From Streptomyces thermovulgaris (GTDB lineage Bacteria > Actinomycetota > Actinomycetes > Streptomycetales > Streptomycetaceae): DNA of 50,626 nt. The translations under genes and the position numbers were made by a program. Shown here one piece after another: positions 24,051 to 32,138 of the stretch (its first letter is position 1; the number at the start of each line of letters is the position of its first letter). A model generated the notes under the pieces. It was not told where the DNA came from, did not search any database, and worked only from the letters and a program-made list of their open reading frames with translations. The stretch covers positions 1 through 50,626 of the forward strand of contig NZ_MUME01000066.1 of assembly GCF_002155915.1 (NCBI RefSeq), written 5' to 3'.

Positions 24051-25421
24051 ATGGGGGGACCTGTGGCCAGGAGTGCTGTCGGTGTGCCCTTCCGGGCCGA
24101 CCGCGACGTGCCGGCCCTGATCGTGAAGTTCGGGAACTATCCGCTGCACCACGGCGGGGTGGGGGCGATCCGCAGCCTGGGCCGTCTCGGCGTCCCCATG
24201 TACGCGATCACCGAGGACGCGTACACGCCCGCGGCCTCCTCCCGCTATCTCACCCGCGCCTTCGTCTGGCCGACCCGGGGCACGGAGAAGGCGGACCGCC
24301 TGGTGGAGGGCCTGCTGCGGATCGGCCGCCGCATCGGCCGGCCCACCGTCCTCGTGCCCACGGACGAGGAGGCCGCCGTCCTGATCGCCGAGCACCAGGA
24401 CGCACTGGGGGACCGCTTCCTCTTCCCGCGCGTCGCCCCCGGACTGCCGCGCCGCCTGGCCAGCAAGCAGGGGCTGCACGAGCTGTGCGTGGAGCACGGC
24501 GTCCCCAGCCCCGCGGCCGTCTTCCCGCAGTCGTACGACGACATCGTGGCGTTCGCCGCCCGGGCCCGCTTCCCGGTGGTGGCCAAGAACCGCGAGGCGT
24601 TCCTGCGGCGCAGCAACCCCGCGGTGAACGGCACCACGAGGATCGCCACCCCCGAGGGGCTGCTGGCCCTCGCCCGCGACTGGGGCGAGCGGCCGGGGGT
24701 GATCCTCCAGGAGTATCTGCCGCGGGAGGAGGCCGAGGACTGGATCGTGCACGCCTGCTTCGACCAGGACGCGAACCCGCTCGCGATGTTCACCGGGGTC
24801 AAGGTCCGCTCCTGGCCGCCGCACGCGGGGATGACGGCGCACGCGTATGTCGTCGACAACCCCGAACTCGCCGATCTCGCGGCGCGTTTCGTCAAACGGA
24901 TCGGCTACACCGGCATCGTCGACCTGGATCTGCGCTTCGACCGGCGCGACGGGCGGTACAAGCTCCTCGACTTCAACCCGCGCATGGGCGCCCAGTTCCG
25001 GCTGTTCGAGAACGCGTCGGGGGTGGACGTCGTGCGCGCCCTGCACCTCCATCTGACCGGGCGTCCCGTTCCGGGGGGAGAACAGCGCGCGGGCCACCGG
25101 TTCGTCGTGGAGAACGTCGACCTGCCCGCCCTGCTCGCCTACCGCCGCAGCGGCCGCACCGCACCGCATGTGCCGGCGCGGGCGAGCGGGACGGAGCTGG
25201 CCTGGTTCGCGGGCGACGACCCGATGCCGTTCCTCACCATGCTCGCGCGCAGTGTGCGGCCCGGCGCGAAGCACCTCTACCAGCTGTGGCGGACCCACCG
25301 CCGCAGCAGCACGGGCACGCGGGGCGGCCGTCCCGCCGCGCCCGGAACGCCTCATGGCGGCGCCCGGCCGGCCGCCTTTCCGCCCGGGGTGCCGAAACGC
25401 CCGGTCGGCAAAGGGAGTTGA
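24051..25421 (+). CDS. ATP-grasp domain carboxylate-amine ligase-like protein
   Basis: This is a 456-aa cytosolic ATP-grasp enzyme of unknown substrate. The N-terminal pre-ATP-grasp domain (about 20-120) carries GNYPLHHGGVGAIRSLGRLG and VLVPTDEEAA. The ATP-grasp fold has FPVVAKN (ATP-binding Lys), LQEYLPREEAEDWIVHA and the metal-binding YKLLDFNPRMGAQFRLFE. Such proteins activate a carboxylate as acyl phosphate and join it to an amine; the closest named relatives are D-aspartate ligase-like and CarB-like enzymes. The C-terminal tail is Arg/Pro-rich and probably disordered. The start is either the ATG at 24051 (AGGGGGA box) or the GTG at 24066 just after it. It is transcribed divergently from fahA. 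Confidence 0.8.
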   Translation: MGGPVARSAVGVPFRADRDVPALIVKFGNYPLHHGGVGAIRSLGRLGVPMYAITEDAYTPAASSRYLTRAFVWPTRGTEKADRLVEGLLRIGRRIGRPTVLVPTDEEAAVLIAEHQDALGDRFLFPRVAPGLPRRLASKQGLHELCVEHGVPSPAAVFPQSYDDIVAFAARARFPVVAKNREAFLRRSNPAVNGTTRIATPEGLLALARDWGERPGVILQEYLPREEAEDWIVHACFDQDANPLAMFTGVKVRSWPPHAGMTAHAYVVDNPELADLAARFVKRIGYTGIVDLDLRFDRRDGRYKLLDFNPRMGAQFRLFENASGVDVVRALHLHLTGRPVPGGEQRAGHRFVVENVDLPALLAYRRSGRTAPHVPARASGTELAWFAGDDPMPFLTMLARSVRPGAKHLYQLWRTHRRSSTGTRGGRPAAPGTPHGGARPAAFPPGVPKRPVGKGS

Positions 25422-25507
25422 GGAGGGGCGGGGCGAAACGGCCGTGTCCGTGACCGCCGTCCGGCTCCCGCCGGGGCGCCGGTGCGGCGGATCCGTATTC
25501 TCTGATC

Positions 25508-26383
25508 ATGCCCCCTGCCCTTGCCTATGCCCTTGTCGCCACTGACCTGGACGGAACGCTGCTGCGCGGTGACGACACCCTGTCCGAACGGTCCCTCGCC
25601 GCGCTGGCGCGGGTGGCGGCCGCCGGTGCCCGGCACCTCGTGGTGACCGGCCGGCCGGCGCCGAGAGTGCGGCCCCTGCTCGACGCCCTGGGCACCACGG
25701 GACTCGCGGTGTGCGGCCAGGGCGCACAGGTCTACGACGCCGGGACGAACCGCCTGCTGTGGTCGGTCACCCTGGACCGGGAGCTGGCCGAGGTCGCGCT
25801 CGGCAAGATCGAGGCCGAGGTGGGCGAGGTGTACGCCGCCGTCGACCAGGACGGCGTCGACGGGCTCACGCTCATCGAGCCGGGGTACCGGATGCCGAAC
25901 CCGGCCCTGCCCTCCGTGCGGGTCGGCCGGCGCGAGGAGCTGTGGTCCAAGCCCATCAGCAAGGTGCTGCTGCGCCATCCCGTGCTGTCCGACGACGACT
26001 TGGCGGCGGCGGCGCGCGGCGTGGTGGGCTCCCTGGCCACGGTCACCATGTCGGGCCCGGGAATCGTCGAACTCCAGCCGTGCGGGATCACCAAGGCGAC
26101 CGGGCTGGCGCTGGCCGCCGAATACCTGGGCCTGAGCCGCGAGCACGCCCTCGCCTTCGGCGACATGCCCAACGACGTCCCCATGTTCCGGTGGGCCGCC
26201 CACGGGGTCGCCATGGCCAACGCCCATCCCGAGCTCAAGGCGGTGGCCGACGAGATCACGCTGTCGAACGAGGACGACGGCGTCGCCGTCGTCCTCGAGC
26301 GGCTGTTCGGCGGGCCGGGGGAGCGGACCGGCCCGTACGTCCGCCGGCAGGGGCTCGACCGGGGCCCGGTGGAGACTCAGTAG
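25508..26383 (+). CDS. Cof-type HAD-superfamily phosphatase
   Basis: This is a haloacid-dehalogenase-like hydrolase of the Cof/IIB type, expected to dephosphorylate small phosphorylated metabolites with Mg2+. Motif I DLDGT is at 13-17 (nucleophile Asp13), motif II Thr is in LVVTGRPAP, a conserved Lys lies in SKPISKVLLRH or ITKATG, and motif IV GDMPNDVPMF is near 217-226. The 291-aa length and the large cap insert after motif II fit. It starts 86 bp after the ATP-grasp gene on the same strand. Its stop overlaps the stop of the convergent transglycosylase gene by 7 bp. Confidence 0.9.
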   Translation: MPPALAYALVATDLDGTLLRGDDTLSERSLAALARVAAAGARHLVVTGRPAPRVRPLLDALGTTGLAVCGQGAQVYDAGTNRLLWSVTLDRELAEVALGKIEAEVGEVYAAVDQDGVDGLTLIEPGYRMPNPALPSVRVGRREELWSKPISKVLLRHPVLSDDDLAAAARGVVGSLATVTMSGPGIVELQPCGITKATGLALAAEYLGLSREHALAFGDMPNDVPMFRWAAHGVAMANAHPELKAVADEITLSNEDDGVAVVLERLFGGPGERTGPYVRRQGLDRGPVETQ

Positions 26384-26868
26384 GGGCCGTTGACGTTGTC
26401 GATCGAGCCGTACCGCTTGGCCGCGTAGTTGCAGGCGGCGGTGATGTTCGCCACCGGGTCGTAGATGTCGTACGAGGTGCCCGGGACGTGGTAGGCCCTG
26501 AAGGTCGGCTCGATGACCTGCAGCAGCCCCTTGGACGGGGTGCCCTTGGCCGCGTTGGAGTCCCAGAGGTTGATGGCCCGCGGGTTGCCGGAGGACTCGC
26601 GCATGATGTTGCGGTGGATGCCGTTGTAGGTGCCCGGGATGCCGTGCTTCCTCATGACCTCCAGGGAGGCCCGGATCCAGCCGTCGAGGTTGTTCGGGTA
26701 GCCGGCGCCGGTGATCGTTCTGGTGGTTCCGCCGGAGGAGGGCGCCGCGGAGGCGCCGGCGGCACCGAGGAGCGGAGCGGCGAGAAGGGCGGCGCTCGTG
26801 CCGGTGACGGCGACGGCGCGGACAGCACGAGCGAGACGAGAACGGTGGCGCTGACCTTGTGCAGACAT
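26377..26868 (-). CDS. secreted lytic transglycosylase (SLT domain)
   Basis: This small secreted peptidoglycan-cleaving enzyme has 163 aa. Residues 1-41 form a signal peptide (RHRSRLARAVR, a hydrophobic core, then an ASA cleavage site). The SLT fold follows, with the catalytic Glu91 in RESSGNPRAINLWDSN, then KGLLQVIEPTF and a C-terminal DPVANITAACNYAAKRYGS. There is no LysM or other wall-binding domain. The start ATG at 26868 has a GAGAGGAA box. A c-di-AMP riboswitch-like leader lies upstream on the same strand, which fits the known association of this riboswitch with cell-wall hydrolases in actinobacteria. Confidence 0.9.
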   Translation of the reverse strand: MSAQGQRHRSRLARAVRAVAVTGTSAALLAAPLLGAAGASAAPSSGGTTRTITGAGYPNNLDGWIRASLEVMRKHGIPGTYNGIHRNIMRESSGNPRAINLWDSNAAKGTPSKGLLQVIEPTFRAYHVPGTSYDIYDPVANITAACNYAAKRYGSIDNVNGPY

Positions 26869-26924
26869 GGGGACGTGTTCCTCTCCGCCGCCTGCGAGGT
26901 GAGCTGTCGGGTTCGGGCGGGGAG

Positions 26925-26948
26925 GTGCCCGGCCGCGCCCGAGGGCAC
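26925..26948 (-). terminator. alternative hairpin, possible riboswitch expression platform
   Basis: On the minus strand GTGCCC (26948-26943) can pair with GGGCAC (26930-26925) across 12 nt. The 5' arm overlaps the bases that would close the aptamer P1 stem, so the two folds exclude each other. That suggests ligand-dependent termination or attenuation before the transglycosylase gene. Confidence 0.45.
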
Positions 26949-27092
26949 GGCTTCACCCCGAGCCGGTCCGATGCGGCGTACACCACGGGGCGTACGCGCC
27001 CGGTCCGGCGGCTTACCTGGGTCCCCCGCTCCTGCCGTGAGTGACTCGGTCGATGGATTCACGGGCGGCGGCAGGATTCGGCGTCCGCCCGT
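26942..27092 (-). promoter_or_regulatory. c-di-AMP (ydaO/yuaA) riboswitch-like leader
   Basis: Read on the minus strand, the leader has the conserved elements of the class in order: GCCGAATCC (27082-27074), a CCTGCCG/CGGCAGG stem, GGAGCGGGGGACCCA (27032-27018) and GGGGTGAAGCC (26959-26949). A P1 closure is possible between about 27081-27091 and 26941-26952. In actinobacteria the class senses c-di-AMP and is known to control cell-wall hydrolase genes such as rpfA. The call was made by eye, without folding. Confidence 0.8.
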
Positions 27093-27102
27093 CGGCCGGG
27101 AA

Positions 27103-27130
27103 GGTATGCGAGCGCACATGTCCGGAACAA
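27103..27130 (-). promoter_or_regulatory. candidate promoter for the riboswitch-transglycosylase transcript
   Basis: On the minus strand TTGTTC (27130-27125) and CATACC (27108-27103) are spaced 16 bp. Transcription would begin near 27096, directly at the 5' edge of the riboswitch. Confidence 0.4.
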
Positions 27131-27547
27131 GGGTCCGATTCATGTATCGCCCTGATTGGCCTTGATCAGAGGTGTATGAGGCGCTTGATCCTTTGCGCCG
27201 AGAAAAGCCCAACTGGCTTGCGGGCAAAGGGGAAAGGGGAAGGGAATGCGGAGAAATGGGTGAAGAGGTGCGAGTGACCCAATTCACGATCCGGCGGGGC
27301 GGGGAGTAATTTTCCTCAACGGGAATTTTATTCCCAATGAGGGGCGAATCGGACGGTGCGGTGAATGTCCGTGCGGGCCGCGCAAGAGAGACGTGATGGT
27401 GGTCACGTCGGGTGATGCCGTCCGGTTCGTATCGGTGGGCGCCATCCGTGATCGAAACTTGACCGGATACGCTGACTCGAGTGATGGCAGCGACCTATCG
27501 ACAAACTGCGTGACCGCCAGCTGACACCAGCAGACAGGAGACCCCTC

Positions 27548-28558
27548 GTGACCGTCGTCGGGCCATTCGGGCTGAACGTGCGGGACCAGGCTCTCGAAGC
27601 CGATGTCCAGGCCGGGCTGGCGGCTGTCGAGGAAGGGCTGCTCGAGGCCACCAAGAGCGAGGTCCCGTTCATCACGGAGGCCGCCCAGCATCTCGTCAAG
27701 GCGGGCGGCAAGCGGTTCCGGCCGCTGCTCGTGATGCTCGCGGCGCAGTTCGGCGACCCGTACGCGCCGGGCGTCGTACCGGCGGCCGTGGTCGTGGAGC
27801 TGACCCATCTGGCGACGCTGTACCACGACGACGTGATGGACGAGGCCGCGGTGCGCCGCGGAGTGGCCAGCGCCAACACCCGCTGGGGCAACTCCGTGGC
27901 GGTCCTGACCGGTGACTTCCTGTTCGCCCGGGCCTCGCAGATCCTCGCCGACCTCGGACCGGAGGCGGTCCGGGTGCAGGCCGTGGCGTTCGAGCGGCTG
28001 GTCACCGGGCAGATCCTGGAGACGGCCGGCCCGCAGGACGGCCGGGACCCGGTCGAGCACTACCTGGAGGTGCTCAGCGGCAAGACCGGATCGCTGGTGG
28101 CGGTGTCGTGCCGGTTCGGGGCGATGATGTCCGGCGCCGACGAGACGGTCGTGGACGTGCTGACCCAGTACGGCGAGCGGCTGGGCGTCGCCTTCCAGCT
28201 CGCGGACGACGTCCTGGACATCGCCTCCGACTCGCACGAGTCCGGCAAGACGCCCGGCACGGATCTGCGCGAGGGCATTGCCACCCTGCCGGTCCTGCGG
28301 CTGCGCGAGCGCGCGGCGCGGATGGGGCTGGCCGAGGACATCGCCCTGTGCGAGCTGCTGGACTCCGACCTGAGCGACGACGCGCGGCACGCCGAGGCGC
28401 TGGCGGCGCTGCGCACGCACCCGGCGCTGGAGCAGGCCCGCCGGGACACCGTGCGCTACGCCGAGGAGGCCCGTGCCGTGCTGGCCCCGCTGCGCGACTG
28501 CACCGCGAAGGACGCACTGATCGACCTGTGCGACGCGGTGGTGCACCGGGCCGGCTAG
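27548..28558 (+). CDS. long-chain polyprenyl diphosphate synthase
   Basis: This trans-prenyltransferase condenses isopentenyl diphosphate units into the long all-trans chain used for menaquinone. The 336-aa protein has both Asp-rich motifs: DDVMD at 94-98 and DDVLD at 220-224. Also present are the substrate-binding GGKRFRP (53-59), the KTGSLVA segment and an HDD context in which only Ala/Thr/Leu precede the first motif, consistent with a long product. The GTG start has a CAGGAG box. The product length (octa- to nonaprenyl) cannot be read from sequence. It lies near complex I genes and may supply the quinone tail. A hairpin spans its stop codon. Confidence 0.92.
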   Translation: MTVVGPFGLNVRDQALEADVQAGLAAVEEGLLEATKSEVPFITEAAQHLVKAGGKRFRPLLVMLAAQFGDPYAPGVVPAAVVVELTHLATLYHDDVMDEAAVRRGVASANTRWGNSVAVLTGDFLFARASQILADLGPEAVRVQAVAFERLVTGQILETAGPQDGRDPVEHYLEVLSGKTGSLVAVSCRFGAMMSGADETVVDVLTQYGERLGVAFQLADDVLDIASDSHESGKTPGTDLREGIATLPVLRLRERAARMGLAEDIALCELLDSDLSDDARHAEALAALRTHPALEQARRDTVRYAEEARAVLAPLRDCTAKDALIDLCDAVVHRAG

Positions 28559-28567
28559 AGCCGGCCC
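28548..28567 (+). terminator. hairpin spanning the polyprenyl synthase stop codon
   Basis: GGGCCGGC (28548-28555) and GCCGGCCC (28560-28567) are perfectly complementary around a TAGA loop that contains the stop codon TAG. It is a probable terminator or 3' stability element. Confidence 0.55.
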
Positions 28568-28994
28568 GATGAGACCGGGTCAGGCCCCGCCGAAGCGGAC
28601 CGGAGCGGCCTGGTGCGAGCCGGATCGCCCCGGATCGCCCGGATTGCCCGGGTGGGGTGAAGGGGGCGGGGCAACCCGAACGGGCCAGTCCCGGCGAACC
28701 GGCCGGAAGGTGTCCGGCGGGTCCGGCCGGTTCATGATCGTGCGATCCGTCCGGCTGCTCCGATCGGGTGGCGTTCGCCCACCGACCCCTACGGGACGAC
28801 GGGGCCGCAGTGCCCCTCGTGTCATACCGCAGGCGTAGGCGAGTTGGCTCCGGGGGCTGACGCCTCTTCACCGCCGATTTGGTCAGATGGATACCACGAA
28901 CAGCATCACTCCTCACCGATTCGGGTGAGAATGGCGGCTCGGAGTGGATCCAGCTCGCAGGACAGCCGCCGCCGACGACGGAGGTAGGGCACAC
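28559..28994. other. 436-bp intergenic region
   Basis: I see no gene. It contains two exact tandem 10-mers CGGATCGCCC (28621-28640) with a degenerate third unit, and a small inverted repeat CTCACC/GGTGAG (28912-28917 and 28924-28929) about 65 bp before the LolA-like gene. No clear -35/-10 pair could be chosen. Confidence 0.6.
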
Positions 28995-30248
28995 ATGGCA
29001 CCGTACGGATCCGACGACAGCATCGGCGCCGAGGAGGCGGACGGCCGGCCCGCGGGGCGGCGCAGGGCCGTGCGCTATGCCGTCCCGGTCGCGGTGGTGG
29101 GCATGGCGGCAGCGACCATTGGGCTCGTCCCGGCCATCGCCGACTCCGGCAGCCCCGACCTGCCGAAGATCACCGCGCAGCAACTCATCGAGAAAATAGC
29201 CAGGTCGGACGTCCAGCAGATGTCCGGCACGGTCAGGATCAGCACCGATCTGGGCCTGCCCGACCTCGGCGGCCTGGAGAAGGGCCTGATCTCGGGCGCC
29301 GACAAGGGCGGTGAGGGATCGTCGGCCGACCCGAAGTCCAAGCTGACCGAACTGGCCTTCGGCACGCACACCGTACGCGTCGCGACCGACGGGCCGGACC
29401 GGCAGAAGATCTCGCTGATCGAGGACGCGGCCGAGTACAGCCTCATCCACAACGGCAAGGACGTCTGGGGCTACGACAGCAGGTCGAACGAGGTCTTCCA
29501 CGGCACGGTGGAGGACGACGGCCGCACGCACGACAAGCACGACAAGCACAGGAGCGAGGTGCCCGCCACCCCCAAGGACTTCGCCGACCAGCTCCTGAAG
29601 TCGGTCGACGACACCACCTCGGTGACGGTGGACGGCACCGCACAGGTCGCCGGACGCGACGCCTACCGGCTGGTCGTCAAGCCGAAGCACGCCTCCGGCA
29701 CCACGGTCGGGGCGGTCAGCATCGCGGTGGACGCCGCGACCGGGCTGCCGCTGAAGTTCACGCTCACCCCGGCGAGCGGCGGTGCCGCCGTCGTGGACGC
29801 GGGCTTCACCCGGATCAGCTACGACAAGCCGGCCGCCTCCGCCTTCGACTTCACCCCGCCCAAGGGGGCGAGGATCACCGAGGAGAAGGACCGCGGCAAG
29901 GACGCCGGGAAGGAGCCCGGGAAGGACGCGCACTCCCGGGACCTCGGCCCGGCCGGGAAGGGCCTCGCCAGGAGCGGCGGACCGAAGATCATCGGTGAGG
30001 GCTGGAACGCCGTCGCCGTGTTCGACTCCGGCGCCTCCGGCACCGAGGACGGCACCCCGCGGGCCTTCGGCCACGGGGACCCGAGCCGCTTCCTCTCCTC
30101 GCTCGGCGACCGCGTCTCCGGCGCGTTCGGCAAGGGCACGGTCTTCTCCACCCGTCTGATCAACGCCCTGATGACGGACGACGGCAAGGTCTACGTCGGT
30201 GCCGTCACCAAGGAAGCACTGGTGAAGGCGGCGAACAGCGAGCGGTGA
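28995..30248 (+). CDS. LolA-like / RseB-like exported protein
   Basis: The 417-aa protein has an N-terminal cytosolic basic segment, one hydrophobic anchor at about 28-50 (VPVAVVGMAAATIGLVPAIA) and an extracellular domain. ITAQQLIEKIARSDVQQMSGTVRIST and the closing FTRISYDKPAASAFDFTPP resemble the LolA/LppX/RseB-type unclosed beta-barrel fold that holds acyl chains. The C-terminal part, after a Lys/Asp-rich linker, looks like an added small domain (GEGWNAVAVFDSG). There is no outer membrane in this organism, so a role as a lipid or lipoprotein carrier, or as an envelope-stress sensor, is inference. The ATG has a GGAGG box. The ABC transporter genes follow immediately. Confidence 0.8.
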   Translation: MAPYGSDDSIGAEEADGRPAGRRRAVRYAVPVAVVGMAAATIGLVPAIADSGSPDLPKITAQQLIEKIARSDVQQMSGTVRISTDLGLPDLGGLEKGLISGADKGGEGSSADPKSKLTELAFGTHTVRVATDGPDRQKISLIEDAAEYSLIHNGKDVWGYDSRSNEVFHGTVEDDGRTHDKHDKHRSEVPATPKDFADQLLKSVDDTTSVTVDGTAQVAGRDAYRLVVKPKHASGTTVGAVSIAVDAATGLPLKFTLTPASGGAAVVDAGFTRISYDKPAASAFDFTPPKGARITEEKDRGKDAGKEPGKDAHSRDLGPAGKGLARSGGPKIIGEGWNAVAVFDSGASGTEDGTPRAFGHGDPSRFLSSLGDRVSGAFGKGTVFSTRLINALMTDDGKVYVGAVTKEALVKAANSER

Positions 30249-30286
30249 CGCCCGCGGGCGGCGGGCACGACGAGACGAGGGAGCCG

Positions 30287-31231
30287 ATGGACGAAGAGGA
30301 CGACGGCGTCATCCGCACCCGGGGGCTCACCAAGCGCTACCGCGGCGGACAGCTCGCCGTGGACGGCCTCGACCTGACCGTCCCGGCAGGCAGCGTCTTC
30401 GGCTTCCTCGGCCCGAACGGCTCGGGCAAGACCACCACCATCCGCATGCTGATGGGGCTCGTCGAGCCCACCTCCGGCACGGCGCGCGTGCTGGGGCACC
30501 CCATGCCCCGCTCCTCGCGTGCCGTGCTGCCCAGGGTCGGTGCGCTCATCGAGGGCCCGGCCCTGTACGGCTTTCTGACCGGCCGGGACAATCTGCTGCG
30601 CTACGACGCCGCCGACCCGACCGCCGACCCCCGCACCCGGCGCACCCGGGTCGCCGCCGCGCTGGAGCGGGTGGGTCTGACGGCCGCGGCGGGCAAGAAG
30701 GTCAAGGCGTACTCCCTGGGCATGAGGCAGCGCCTCGGCCTGGCCGCGGCCCTGCTCCAGCCGCGCGACCTGCTCGTCCTGGACGAGCCGACCAACGGTC
30801 TCGACCCGCAGGGCATGCGCGAGATCCGCTCCCTGGTGCGGGAGCTGGCCTCGGACGGCACCACCGTCTTCCTCTCCTCCCATCTGCTGGACGAGATCGA
30901 GCAGGTGTGCACCCATGCGGCCGTCATGGCCCGGGGACGGCTGATCGCCCAGGGCGCGGTGGCCGAGCTGACCGCCGGTGCGCGCGGCCGGCTGGTGGTG
31001 ACCACGCCGGACACCGGGGAGGCGGCCCGGGTGCTCAAGGAGCAGGGCGCCGGCGACGTCGTCGTCGACGAGGACCGGGTGACCGGGGAGCCGCCGGAGC
31101 GCGACCTCGCCGAGGTGAACGCCGCGCTGGTGGCGGCGGGCGTCCGGGTCCGCGGTTTCGGGCTCGAACGGGCCTCGCTGGAGGACGCCTTCGTGGCACT
31201 CACGGGGGAGGGCTTCGATGTCGCGGGCTGA
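30287..31231 (+). CDS. ABC transporter ATP-binding protein
   Basis: The cytosolic ATPase subunit of an ABC exporter or flippase has 314 aa. Walker A GPNGSGKT is at 42-49, the signature YSLGMRQRLGLA begins near 142, Walker B LLVLDEP is at 162-168, and an H-loop Ser-Ser-His follows. It belongs to the CcmA/DrrA-like family with a C-terminal extension. The ATG at 30287 has AGGGAG upstream; the GTG at 30245, which overlaps the previous stop, is an alternative start. It is coupled with the permease gene (14-bp overlap) and probably co-transcribed with the LolA-like gene. Confidence 0.93.
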   Translation: MDEEDDGVIRTRGLTKRYRGGQLAVDGLDLTVPAGSVFGFLGPNGSGKTTTIRMLMGLVEPTSGTARVLGHPMPRSSRAVLPRVGALIEGPALYGFLTGRDNLLRYDAADPTADPRTRRTRVAAALERVGLTAAAGKKVKAYSLGMRQRLGLAAALLQPRDLLVLDEPTNGLDPQGMREIRSLVRELASDGTTVFLSSHLLDEIEQVCTHAAVMARGRLIAQGAVAELTAGARGRLVVTTPDTGEAARVLKEQGAGDVVVDEDRVTGEPPERDLAEVNAALVAAGVRVRGFGLERASLEDAFVALTGEGFDVAG

Positions 31232-32093
31232 GACCGCCGTCCGCAGCCCGCGCCCGCTGCGGACCCTCGGGCTGCTGCGCAGCGAGCTGACCACCACCTT
31301 CCGGCGCTGGCGCACCCTCGCCCTGCTGGGCGTGCTGGCCGCCGTACCGGTCCTGATCGGGGCGGCCGTCAGGATCGAGACGAGCGACGGCTCACCGGCG
31401 GGCCCCGGGGACGGCGGTGAGGGACCGGCGTTCGTCGCGCAGATCACCAACAACGGGCTGTTCCTGGTGTTCACCGCGCTGGCCGTCACCCTGCCGTTCT
31501 TCCTGCCGATGGCCGTCGGCGTGATCGCGGGCGACGCGATCGCCGGGGAGGCGCACGCGGGCACCCTGCGCTATCTGCTGGTCGCCCCGGCCGGCCGCAC
31601 CCGTCTGCTGCTGACCAAGTACGCCGCCACGGTGGCGTTCTGCCTGGCCGCCACCTTCGTGGTCGCCGTCTCGGCGCTCGCCGTGGGGGCGCTGCTCTTC
31701 CCGCTCGGCGACCTGACCACCATCTCCGGCACCCGGATCGGCTTTACCGAGGGCCTGGGCCGGGCGCTGCTGATCGCCCTCGTGGTCGCCCTGTCCCTGA
31801 CCGGTCTCGCCGCGCTCGGCCTGTTCGTCTCGACGCTGACCAACAGCGGGATCGCGGCGATGGCCGCGACCGTGGGCCTGCTGATCACCGTCCAGATACT
31901 CGACCAGATCCCCCAGCTCCACGCGGTCCAGCCGTATCTCTTCTCCCACTACTGGCTGTCCTTCGCCGACCTCGTGCGCGACCCGGTCCACTGGGACGAC
32001 CTGGTGAGGAACCTCCAGGTGCAGGCCCTGTACACGGCGGTGTTCGGCTCGGCGGCCTGGGCACGGTTCACGACGAAGGACATCACCGCATAG
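31218..32093 (+). CDS. ABC transporter permease (ABC-2 type)
   Basis: The 291-aa membrane protein has six hydrophobic stretches at about 33-50, 75-100, 118-150, 178-205, 210-230 and 270-285. The DAIAGEAHAGTLRYLLVAPAGRTRLLLTKY region (read in parts) is typical of ABC-2 permeases. It pairs with the preceding ATPase. The substrate is unknown; the LolA-like partner upstream suggests a lipid, lipoprotein or envelope compound, but this is inference. Confidence 0.9.
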   Translation: MSRAETAVRSPRPLRTLGLLRSELTTTFRRWRTLALLGVLAAVPVLIGAAVRIETSDGSPAGPGDGGEGPAFVAQITNNGLFLVFTALAVTLPFFLPMAVGVIAGDAIAGEAHAGTLRYLLVAPAGRTRLLLTKYAATVAFCLAATFVVAVSALAVGALLFPLGDLTTISGTRIGFTEGLGRALLIALVVALSLTGLAALGLFVSTLTNSGIAAMAATVGLLITVQILDQIPQLHAVQPYLFSHYWLSFADLVRDPVHWDDLVRNLQVQALYTAVFGSAAWARFTTKDITA

Positions 32094-32138
32094 GGGCCGT
32101 GGACCCGCGTGCGGCGGGCCGGGATCCCGCGGCGGCCG

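Larger units (their letters stand above)
26869..27547. other. 679-bp divergent intergenic region with riboswitch leader
   Basis: No gene is supported. The minus-strand side holds the transglycosylase leader: a candidate promoter at 27103-27130, a ydaO-type aptamer at about 26942-27092 and an alternative hairpin at 26925-26948. The right part, 27131-27547, is AT-richer and carries the promoter region of the polyprenyl synthase gene. A TTGACC at 27459-27464 is a possible -35, but the -10 at the right distance is poor. Confidence 0.7.
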
